Assembly: GCA_964501185.1 (NCBI GenBank)
Contig: CAZCRT010000020.1
Coordinates: forward strand, 1-49,662
Source of the DNA: BS150m-G50 sp964501185 [NCBI: uncultured Bacteroidia bacterium]
GTDB taxonomy: Bacteria > CAIWAD01 > BS150m-G50
DNA: 49,662 nt
Direction of reading: 5' to 3'
Of the stretch, positions 8,517-17,400 are shown piece by piece (positions within the stretch are counted from its first letter, which is position 1; every line of letters begins with the position of its first letter). The notes under the pieces are model-generated. The model was not told the DNA's origin. It searched no databases and saw nothing but the letters and a program-made list of their open reading frames with translations. A program made the translations under genes and the position numbers.

Positions 8517-10526
8517 ATGGCTTTCGGTTTTATTGACTGGGCAATTGTAGTGGTTGTCCTGGGCCTGATGATCTTCTCAGTCTGGGCAAGCCGTCATCTG
8601 ATGCACAGTGTGGCTGATTTCCTGGCTGCCGGCCGTACTGCCGGCCGCTATCTGGTCAGTATATCCAGTGGTATTGCCGGGCTCGGTGCTATCTCAATTG
8701 TCGGCACCATGGAGATGAACCTTGTCGCCGGTTTCTCGATGTCCTGGTGGGGCATGACCATGGGGCTGATCATACTCGTCATCACTGTATCCGGCTGGGT
8801 TATCTACAGGTTTCGTCAAACCCGTTCATTGACACTGGCACAGTTCTTTGAAGCTCGTTACAGCCGAAACTTCCGGGTTTTCACCGGCCTGATATCCTTC
8901 CTCTCGGGTTTGATTAACTTCGGGATATTTCCGGCTGTCGGTGCCCGCTTCTTCATCTACTTCTGCGGGTTACCCCATGTGATACATCTCGGAAGCATCG
9001 CCATCCCTACCTTCCCCCTGGTAATGATAATACTGCTGAGTATATCACTCTACTTCGTATTCTCCGGTGGGCAGATTGCCGTAATAATCGGTGACTTCTT
9101 TCAGGGAGTATTTGTCAACATTGTTTTCGTCATTCTGCTGTTCTATGTGTTCTTCACCTTCGACTGGGGACAGATATATACAGCACTCGTCTCCGCACCC
9201 CAGGAAGCTTCGTTGATCAATCCCTTTAAAACGTCACATGTAGAGGACTTCAATTTCTGGTACTTCCTGATCGGTATATTCGGTGTGTTGTACAGCGCCA
9301 TGTCCTGGCAGGGGACTCAGGGTTATAACGCCTCTGCCAGAAGTGCGCATGAAGCCAAGATGGCCGGTGTTCTTGCCGGATGGCGAGGATTTCCCCAGAC
9401 ACTTTTATTCATGCTCATCCCGATTGTAGCATACACCGTGCTCCATCATCCCGACCATTCCTCCATTGCTGACAGCGTCAGCAATGCTATTGCCAACCTG
9501 GATTCCGAAGCCTTAAAGAGCCAGCTCAAAGTACCGCTTGTGCTGACTCATATCTTACCCCGTGGCCTGCTGGGGGCTTTTGCAGCAGTGATGCTGGCAG
9601 CATTTATCAGCACCCATGATTCCTACCTCCATTCCTGGGGGAGTATCCTGGTTCAGGATGTAATCATGCCGTTTCGCAAAAAAGCGTTTTCAGAAAAGAA
9701 ACACCTGCTGGCGTTGCGTCTTTCCATTCTCTTTGTGGCGATATTCATCTTCTGCTTCAGCCTGCTGTTTAAACAGAGTGAGTACATTTTCCTCTTTTTC
9801 GCAATCACAGGTGCAATCTTCGCCGGTGGCTCAGGTGCGGTTATTATTGGCGGCCTCTACTGGAAACGTGGCACAACTGTCGCTGCCTGGTCTGCCATGC
9901 TGACCGGTTCTACTATTGCCGTTGGCGGAATTCTGATACACCGTATCCCGGCCGAACTGTTTGAGGTTTCCCGTGATCATCTACCATTACTGGGACAGCA
10001 GTTCTGGACAGTATTGCACTGGCTCTATGAAACCAACGGGCAAGCCTACTGGGCACTGGGAATGATAGGTTCTTCTCTGCTGTATGTGTCAATATCATTG
10101 CTGTCGAGACGGAAACCGTTTAACCTGGACAAGTTGCTCAAGCGCGGGAACTATGCTGTTGCCGGGGAAATGAAAGTCATCACCAAAGTACCGGTCAAGG
10201 GCTGGAAACTGCTGGGGATGGGACGCGAGTTCACTCGTGGTGATAAGCTGATCTATATTCTCAATTATATCTGGACTGGTACCTGGACACTGGTATTCAT
10301 TGTTGGCACTATCTACAACCTCAATCATGATGTCTCAGATGCAGCCTGGATGCAGTTCTGGCGCATATTCCTCGTGATACATCTGGCCATGACTGTTGTA
10401 TCGATTGTCTGGTTCACGACTGGCGGCATGATTGACATGAAGAGGATGATCAAACGCCTGAAGACCATGAACCGAGATACGCAGGATGACGGGTTCATCA
10501 AAAATGAGGGTATGAGCGATGCCTAA
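8517..10526 (+). CDS. sodium:solute symporter (SSS family)
   Basis: A 669-residue polytopic inner-membrane transporter with about 14 hydrophobic segments. It has the N-terminal SSS pattern (DFLAAGRTAGRYLVSISSG, GFSMSWWG), a SLTLAQFFEARYS loop and a late HDSYLHSWGSILVQDV segment typical of the family. SSS members use the sodium gradient to take up sugars, amino acids or vitamins. It sits between the secreted GH99 and the cytoplasmic GH38 genes, so the likely cargo is a mannose-containing mono- or oligosaccharide. No SusC/SusD pair is present in the locus, so uptake across the inner membrane would depend on this protein. The start has AGAGGAG about 7 bases upstream. Its 3' end overlaps the GH38 start by 8 bases. 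Confidence 0.9.
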   Translation: MAFGFIDWAIVVVVLGLMIFSVWASRHLMHSVADFLAAGRTAGRYLVSISSGIAGLGAISIVGTMEMNLVAGFSMSWWGMTMGLIILVITVSGWVIYRFRQTRSLTLAQFFEARYSRNFRVFTGLISFLSGLINFGIFPAVGARFFIYFCGLPHVIHLGSIAIPTFPLVMIILLSISLYFVFSGGQIAVIIGDFFQGVFVNIVFVILLFYVFFTFDWGQIYTALVSAPQEASLINPFKTSHVEDFNFWYFLIGIFGVLYSAMSWQGTQGYNASARSAHEAKMAGVLAGWRGFPQTLLFMLIPIVAYTVLHHPDHSSIADSVSNAIANLDSEALKSQLKVPLVLTHILPRGLLGAFAAVMLAAFISTHDSYLHSWGSILVQDVIMPFRKKAFSEKKHLLALRLSILFVAIFIFCFSLLFKQSEYIFLFFAITGAIFAGGSGAVIIGGLYWKRGTTVAAWSAMLTGSTIAVGGILIHRIPAELFEVSRDHLPLLGQQFWTVLHWLYETNGQAYWALGMIGSSLLYVSISLLSRRKPFNLDKLLKRGNYAVAGEMKVITKVPVKGWKLLGMGREFTRGDKLIYILNYIWTGTWTLVFIVGTIYNLNHDVSDAAWMQFWRIFLVIHLAMTVVSIVWFTTGGMIDMKRMIKRLKTMNRDTQDDGFIKNEGMSDA

Positions 10527-13500
10527 ACCAGCAGCAGAGATCACTGTCAGCAGGCTTTCCCGCTTTATCGAGCGTATTGCAAAACGAGTGCTGAGCGAGG
10601 AATATCCTTTGCAGGCGAAATATGGCTGGTCGCAGGACCCGGTACCTTTTACAGAACGTGAGACATTGAACTATAAACCAGTGGTAAAGGGGGAGGAGTG
10701 GGGGAAAGCCTGGGAGAGTGCCTGGTTTTACCTGCACGGTAAGGTGCCGTCTCTTTGGTCAGGAAGCGCTGTTGTTGCCAGGCTGGACTTCTCTGGTGAA
10801 GGGCTGGTGGTTGCTCCTGATGGCAGACTCCTGCAGGGAATCAGTGACGGTTCTGTTTTTAAATGGAACTATAACCGTGATCTGGTAAGGCTGTATGATA
10901 GTTGCCAGGGTGGGGAACAGGTGGAGCTCTGGGTGGAAGCGGCAGCCAACGCCCTCTTCGGGATATTCAGCAAGTCGGATCCCGAACCTGAAGACCCTGA
11001 GCGGAACGGCACTTTCAATGCTGAAGTCAGGGAGATAAGCCTCTGCCGGTTTGATGAGGAGCACTGGCAGCTATGGCTCGACCTGAGTCTGTTGCTTGGG
11101 ATGTTGAAGCGGATACCTGTAGAGAGCGTACGTTACGCCCGTGTTATAAGGACCGTCGATCAGGCAATCAGTGCTTATGCTGTCGAACAGGAGAACGCTG
11201 TCGCATGCCGTCAGGTACTGCAGGAAGTACTGAAAGTACCTGCCGCACCTTCCGATCTGAGTGTACTGGCGGTCGGGCATGCTCATATCGATACAGCCTG
11301 GCTCTGGCCGGTACGTGAGACAATACGGAAATGTGCCCGTACATTTGCCAGTCAGCTGGACCTGATCGACCGCTATCCTGATTACATCTTCGGTGCTTCA
11401 CAACCGCAACACTATGCTTTTGTCAAGGAACACTATCCGGATCTCTATGAGCGCATTCGCAGGGCGATAGCTGCCGGGCGCTGGGAGCCGCAGGGGGGCA
11501 TGTGGGTTGAAGCGGACTGCAATGTCACCGGTGGAGAATCGCTGGTGCGGCAGCTCCTTCACGGTAAGAATTTCTTCCGGGATGAATTCGGTGTAGAAGT
11601 TGACAATCTATGGTTACCGGATGTCTTCGGGTATTCGGCAGCGCTGCCACAGATTCTCCGCCGCAGTGGTATAGACTGTTTTGTTACTCAGAAGCTGTCC
11701 TGGAACCAGACTAATGAATTTCCCCATCATACTTTCAAATGGCGTGGTATTGATGGCAGTGAAGTATTGACGCACTTCCCCCCTGAGAACAATTACAACA
11801 GCATGCTGGATGGTGAGTACCTGATACCGGCACGTGATACATTTAAGGAAAGGGACAGGCTGGATGAATTCTTAAGCCTCTTCGGTGTGGGTGACGGAGG
11901 CGGAGGCCCCAAGGAAGAAAATATCGAGTGGGGCCAGCGATTGACGGATATGGAAGGAGCACCCCGGGTCAGATTCGGCACCGCGCGCGATTTCTTCAAG
12001 CGTCTACGGTATAAATCAGAACTGCTGGAGTCATGGTCGGGTGAACTCTACCTGGAGCTGCACCGGGGAACGCTGACAACACAAGCGCTGGTAAAGAAAA
12101 TGAACCGCAGGCTTGAGCATCGGTTGCGGGTTGTGGAGATGCTCTGGTCATGCCTGCCGCTGGTTCAATATCCTTCTGCACTACTTGACCAGGCCTGGAA
12201 GAAACTGTTGCTGAATCAGTTTCACGACATTATACCCGGTTCCAGCATCAATGAAGTATACCGCGTGACACATCAGGAACATCAGCAGCTGGACCAGCTT
12301 TGCGACAGGCTGGTCCAGGAGGTGGGGGAGCAACTGTTCACACCGGAAGATGGTGCGCTGGTTCTGTTCAACAGCCTTCATGAGGAGTTCAGGGGAGTCG
12401 TCAATCTTCCTGATCACTGGGGTGATTCCGGTTTGCAGGACAGTGCCGGGAAGGAGCTGATGGTACAGAGGGAAGAGAACTGCCTGACAGCTTCAGTTGC
12501 AATTCCACCGTACTCATTTGTTACACTGCGTCGTAGCGATGTTGTCCCGAAGGCTGATCCAGAGTTGACTGAGAAGCGAGAGCTGGTACTGGAGAACGAG
12601 CTGGTTCGCTACCGTTTCAACGAACAGGGGCAACTGCTGGAAGCTTATGATCGAAAGCTGGAACGGGATATAATTGTACCTGGTGAAATTGGTAATCGTC
12701 TTTCGCTTTATGAGGATCGGCCCAACGATTGGGATGCCTGGGATGTGGATTCCTTTTATCGTGATTGTGAGGTCGATACAGCCCACACCCGGCAGGTGAC
12801 AGGGTTGGGTGACGGCCCGGTTAGGTCAGGTATTCGTTTTGAACTGCGAATTGGTAAGTCCGACATCGTACAGGAAGTATTCCTGAGCAGGGGAAGCCGA
12901 CGTCTCGATTTCCTGACCCGGGTGGAGTGGCGTGAACGGCACCGGTTACTCCGCACCTCTTTCCCGGCAGCAGTGAAGAGTGAACGGGCCAGTTGCGATA
13001 TTCAGTATGGATTTGTGGAACGGGATACTCACACCAATACATCCTGGGAGAAAGCACGTTTTGAAGTCGCAGCGCATAGATATATTGACCTTTCCGATCC
13101 TGAGTATGGTGTGGCGCTGCTCAACGACAGCAAGTATGGTCACCGGCTGGAGGGCAATCTGCTCGACCTGGCTCTGCTGCGAGCACCCACCCATCCCGAT
13201 CCTGACGCTGACCGGGAAAGTCATGAATTCACCTACTCCCTGTATCCACATCCTGGAGACCTGCGTCATTCCGATGTAATTGCTGAAGCAGCCCGGCTCA
13301 ATCAGGGAGTTATGCTCTTTGCTGACTGCAATGCTGATAAGCGGCAATTCCCGGTAAGTTTGAGTGGTGAGGGATTGTCACTGGAGGTGCTCAAGAAAGC
13401 GGAAAAAGAGGATTGTCATATTGTGCGGGTTGTTGAAACCAGGGGTGGGGAAGCCACCGGGCAATTGCATTGCAGTGCAGGCACTGTTCTGGAAACCGAC

Positions 13501-13602
13501 CTGATGGAATGGGTTGATGGACAGGAACACGACTGCAGGGAGTTTGATTTACGGTTAGGGAAGTTTGAGATCCGGACTCTGAAACTGCGTGGAATTAGTT
13601 GA
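10519..13602 (+). CDS. GH38 alpha-mannosidase
   Basis: A 1027-residue GH38 alpha-mannosidase, near the usual length of bacterial members and without a signal peptide, so cytoplasmic. The Zn site and catalytic residues are intact: GHAHIDTAWLWP (H256, D258), the nucleophile D368 in LWLPDVFGYSAALPQ, and H569 in NQFHDIIPGSS. WEPQGGMWVEADCN and HGKNFF also match. The C-terminal beta domains extend to the end. It removes alpha-linked mannose from imported oligosaccharides. Translation is probably coupled to the symporter, whose last 8 bases it overlaps. It is the last gene of the glycan locus; a long intergenic stretch follows. Confidence 0.95.
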   Translation: MPKPAAEITVSRLSRFIERIAKRVLSEEYPLQAKYGWSQDPVPFTERETLNYKPVVKGEEWGKAWESAWFYLHGKVPSLWSGSAVVARLDFSGEGLVVAPDGRLLQGISDGSVFKWNYNRDLVRLYDSCQGGEQVELWVEAAANALFGIFSKSDPEPEDPERNGTFNAEVREISLCRFDEEHWQLWLDLSLLLGMLKRIPVESVRYARVIRTVDQAISAYAVEQENAVACRQVLQEVLKVPAAPSDLSVLAVGHAHIDTAWLWPVRETIRKCARTFASQLDLIDRYPDYIFGASQPQHYAFVKEHYPDLYERIRRAIAAGRWEPQGGMWVEADCNVTGGESLVRQLLHGKNFFRDEFGVEVDNLWLPDVFGYSAALPQILRRSGIDCFVTQKLSWNQTNEFPHHTFKWRGIDGSEVLTHFPPENNYNSMLDGEYLIPARDTFKERDRLDEFLSLFGVGDGGGGPKEENIEWGQRLTDMEGAPRVRFGTARDFFKRLRYKSELLESWSGELYLELHRGTLTTQALVKKMNRRLEHRLRVVEMLWSCLPLVQYPSALLDQAWKKLLLNQFHDIIPGSSINEVYRVTHQEHQQLDQLCDRLVQEVGEQLFTPEDGALVLFNSLHEEFRGVVNLPDHWGDSGLQDSAGKELMVQREENCLTASVAIPPYSFVTLRRSDVVPKADPELTEKRELVLENELVRYRFNEQGQLLEAYDRKLERDIIVPGEIGNRLSLYEDRPNDWDAWDVDSFYRDCEVDTAHTRQVTGLGDGPVRSGIRFELRIGKSDIVQEVFLSRGSRRLDFLTRVEWRERHRLLRTSFPAAVKSERASCDIQYGFVERDTHTNTSWEKARFEVAAHRYIDLSDPEYGVALLNDSKYGHRLEGNLLDLALLRAPTHPDPDADRESHEFTYSLYPHPGDLRHSDVIAEAARLNQGVMLFADCNADKRQFPVSLSGEGLSLEVLKKAEKEDCHIVRVVETRGGEATGQLHCSAGTVLETDLMEWVDGQEHDCREFDLRLGKFEIRTLKLRGIS

Positions 13603-13820
13603 TGAAGTGGGATCGGACCACGCATGTATATGATTATTAATTGCTTAACTGCGATATAACCCTGCATAAGTGCCCTTAGAACCGTTTTTGGGGCCTGATA
13701 ATCGCTTCTAACTGACTTAGCCTGTTGCTTAGAGGTGATTTTTCGTATGGGAATTCTGCAGCTAAGGGCTACCTGAGACCAAAATCTGACCCTATCGTTT
13801 TGGATAACAATAAGATGCTG

Positions 13821-13936
13821 TGGTCCGACCCCATACTAGTGAATCCGAAAATGGCAAAACCTCGGGTCATTCTGGCCACTAATTACAGGCTATCATCATG
13901 TATAACAGCAACATAACTTGGTCCGACCCCATACTA
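13821..13936 (+). repeat. direct repeat of TGGTCCGACCCCATACTA
   Basis: The 18-mer occurs at 13821-13838 and again at 13919-13936, 98 bases apart. An inverted near-copy of the core (GGGATCGGACCA) lies at 13609-13620 just after the GH38 stop. GGTC-GACCCC-type ends recall sequences that flank REP-associated Y1 transposase genes in other bacteria, but no transposase frame is present. Confidence 0.6.
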
Positions 13937-14273
13937 ATGCACTTAAACTTGCCAGGTTATACAATTTTCTTAACTGCTGCCACTTTTTAACTCCCAGTAG
14001 GACAAGCTTGCATCTGTGTGAAGCTGAAGTCATGCTTCAGAACGAACAGCAACAAATAACCTGCTTTCTGATAGAATCGAATTATGGTGCAAGGCGAAAA
14101 TATGCTGTAAAGAGCTCATAAGTTAATTCTATCGTATCTTACACTTTTTCCTGAGGAGTGCCTCTCTGCTTGCAAGGATGCCACTGAACTGCTATTGTTT
14201 ATCCTCTTTCAATTACACTGAAATGGAACCGATGACATCAGAATGTGCTGCAATGCCCTTCTGGAGCCATTTC

Positions 14274-14333
14274 CCGGGCTCTCATCATCGGATTCTGAAC
14301 TACCGGTAACATCCGTCAGGCGAGCCCGGTTTT
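14274..14333 (+). other. two-tier stem-loop, terminator-like or small RNA
   Basis: CCGGGCTC (14274-14281) pairs perfectly with GAGCCCGG (14322-14329), and inside it CGGAT (14289-14293) pairs with ATCCG (14311-14315). The 17-base loop contains the palindrome TACCGGTA. Four T follow the outer stem. It lies about 105 bases upstream of the first T9SS gene and could terminate an upstream transcript or be part of its leader. Confidence 0.4.
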
Positions 14334-14437
14334 CTGGAACAATTATTGCAACCTCTGCAGAGCATTCCAGATGCAATTCAGCGAATGATAATGGTAAATC
14401 GAATATTTAAGATTGAAATAAATTCTGTGAGGAAATC

Positions 14438-17400
14438 ATGAAGAAGTATTTATCTGCATTTGTTCTGGCCATCCTGCCAGCACTGCTCCTGGCCGGTATT
14501 CATACCTATCAGATCGAAGCTCCGGAGTTGACTGTTGACGGTGATTTCACCCGTGTCAGTTTTCCGGGAGTCATCGTTACCGGCACACCCGGGACTCCAC
14601 AGATTCCGACCTGGCCGGTGAAGCTGTTACTGCCTCCCGGAGAACAGGCAACGGCTGTTTCCGTAAGCTACAGTGGCCGTATTGATCTTCCCGGTGTCCA
14701 CCAGTTGCCCCCCATTCAGCAACCCTATCCATTCTCACAGAGTGACGCTGCGATCATTACTCAGCCAGATCCGGCAGTATATCAACTCGACCGGTTCCTG
14801 CCGGAAGAGATGGATCTCAAAGAATCCACACAGTTTCTCTGTGGTCATGGTGTCCTGCTGGCACAGGCACAACCGGTGCGATACAACCCCGTAACTGGTG
14901 AGCTTTTCTATTACAGTGAGTTGACAATCAGCTGGAACGGTACAACTGCTGATGAAGTGCGCTCTCTGCAGCAGCGCGTCAGCAATCGGGTTGAAGGGAT
15001 GGTTGACAATCCACGGATGCTGAACAGCTACAGCTATCAGAATGACCGTCCGGAAGGGGACTATGATTACGCTATCGTTACTGCACCACAGCTGATCGAC
15101 AGCTTCCAGCCCCTGGCCGACTTCAAGAACAGCCTGGGAATTGTCACCCAGATCTTCGACATCTTCGAAATTCTCGATGAATATGATGGTATTGACGACG
15201 CTGATCGTCTGCGTAACTTCCTCATCCATGAGTACGAAGAGCATGGAATCAACTACCTGCTGCTGGCAGGTGATGTAGAGTTCATCCCCTGGCGCGGATT
15301 GTATGTAAACTGTTATGGTACAACTGATGACCTTCCCTCAGATCTCTATTTTGCCGGTCTTGACGGTAACTGGAACGATGATGGAGATGGCCGCTGGGGT
15401 GAGCCTGGAGAAGATGATCTCTACGCTGAAATCCATGTCGGACGTGCCAGTGTTTCCAACAGTGGTGAAGCTGACAATTTCGTGAACAAGCAGCTGTCGT
15501 ATCAGCAATCCCCGGTAGTGGACGAACTCGAAAACTACCTGATGATCGGTGAAAACCTGGACAGCATTCCCACCTGGGGTGGAGACTGCAAGGACCAGAT
15601 TGTTGAGGGTTGTTCTCTTCACGGTATGAATACTGCCGGGTTACCGGATGACATCAATGTAAGCTACCGATATGATCGTGAAGGCTACTGGTCCATAAGC
15701 CAGCTTTTCAGCCAGTTGGGCAATGGTGTAAACGTTTCAAACCACCTTGGCCACTGCAACTGGAACTACGCCATGAAGATGTCCAACGGGGATGTCACCA
15801 ACAGCAATTTTACCTCCAACGGTATCAACCATAATTTCCATATCGGTTATAGCCAGGGTTGTATACCGGGTGCTTTCGAGTACAATGACTGTATCGTAGA
15901 ACGGATGACCAACCTGGAAAATGGTTATGCCTGTTTTGTTGCCAATTCACGCTATGGCTGGTATCAGCCTGGCGGCAGCGGCGGTTCATCACAGCTTTTT
16001 GACCGTCAGTTTTTTGATGCCCTGAACGGTGAGGGTATTCACCGTATCGCCAGCACTAACCAGGACAGTAAAGAAGATCTGGCCGGATCGGTCGGCAGTG
16101 ATGGTTCCATGCGCTGGACCTACTACTGTCTCAATCTCTTCGGTGATCCTACTCTTTCTATCTGGAGTTCTGCACCTCTTGATCAGGATCTGATTTATCC
16201 CACTGAACTGGTGACCGGTATGCCGGAGATGGAATTGACCCTGATGTCCGGTGGGGAAGCGGTAGAAGGTGCACTGGCGGCGTTTACACGCAATGGTGTC
16301 ATTTACGGCCTCGGTGAAACCGATGCAGATGGTGAGCTGGTAATTGTCTTTGATGAAGTTATCATTCCAGGAGAATATGACCTGACTGTTTCAGGGCACA
16401 ATCTGCTGCCGACTGCTTATGAAGTGGTTGTGATTGCATCTGACGGACCCTATCTGGCCTATGCTGAGCACGCCATTCTCGATGGTGAATATAACCAGAA
16501 CAGCCAGGTGGAAGCCGGTGAGACAGTAGACATGGAGTTACAGCTGCACAATTACGGTTCTGGAGACGCTACCGGTATATCTGCGCTACTCAGCACAGAG
16601 CACCCGATGGTAACGATCCTGGAGGAGTCAACCACCTTCGATCCGATTGTTCCGGATGGTGACAACGTCTGTTTGACCCCATTGAGCTTCAGTGTCGATA
16701 GCGGTTGTCCTGATGGCACCATGGTCGAATTCAATCTTGACATTGAAAGCAATGAGGACAGCTGGGGCGGAAGCTTCTATGTTGAAATGCATGCGCCGGT
16801 TTTGTCCTGTCTCGGAATACAGGTTAATGATGGGGAAAACGGGCAGCTGGATCCGGGTGAAACCAGTGAACTGCTGGTAACTGTACATAACAACGGCAGT
16901 GGGCTGTTGACCGGAATTACCAGTCTGTTCTCCCTGACAGATGAATTTGTAACTATTGATGAGAACAGCTGCGACCTGATAGATCTGGCCGAAGGTGATA
17001 GCGGTGAATTGTGCTTCATCGTGACTGCTGCAGAGGAAACCCCTGTCGGGCACACTATTAACCCTGTAGTCAGCATCAGTGGTGATCTGGATTATGAAGA
17101 GGAATTTACCCTGAGCCTGGCAATCGGTATGACCGTGGATGATTTTGAAACCGGTGATTTCTCCCGCATGGACTGGGTGATGAGTGGCAACGCCGACTGG
17201 ATTATCGATGATAGTAATCCCTGGGAAGGTTCCTTCTGCGCCCGTTCCGGAGGTATCAGTGATAACAGCACGAGTGTGATGAGCGTCAGTGGTTATGTGA
17301 TTGAAGAGGGTGAAATCAGTTTTGCCTACAAAGTATCCTCTGAAGGAAACTACGATTTTCTCCGTTTTTATATCGATAACAGCCTGGAACTGGCCATTTC

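Larger units (their letters stand above)
13603..14437 (+). other. 835-base intergenic region with repeat remnants and a hairpin
   Basis: I find no convincing gene here. Two short open frames (13725-13916 and 13918-14121) have no recognisable product and one begins inside a repeat copy. The region holds a duplicated 18-mer, an inverted near-copy of its core, and a bulged hairpin at 14274-14333. The bases before 14438 should carry the promoter of the first T9SS gene, but I see no clear -35/-10 pair. Confidence 0.5.

Noticed and set aside
13725-14121. Two adjacent short open frames (63 and 67 codons) in the long intergenic region
   Set aside because: No ribosome site, no recognisable domain, and one starts next to a repeat copy; chance frames.
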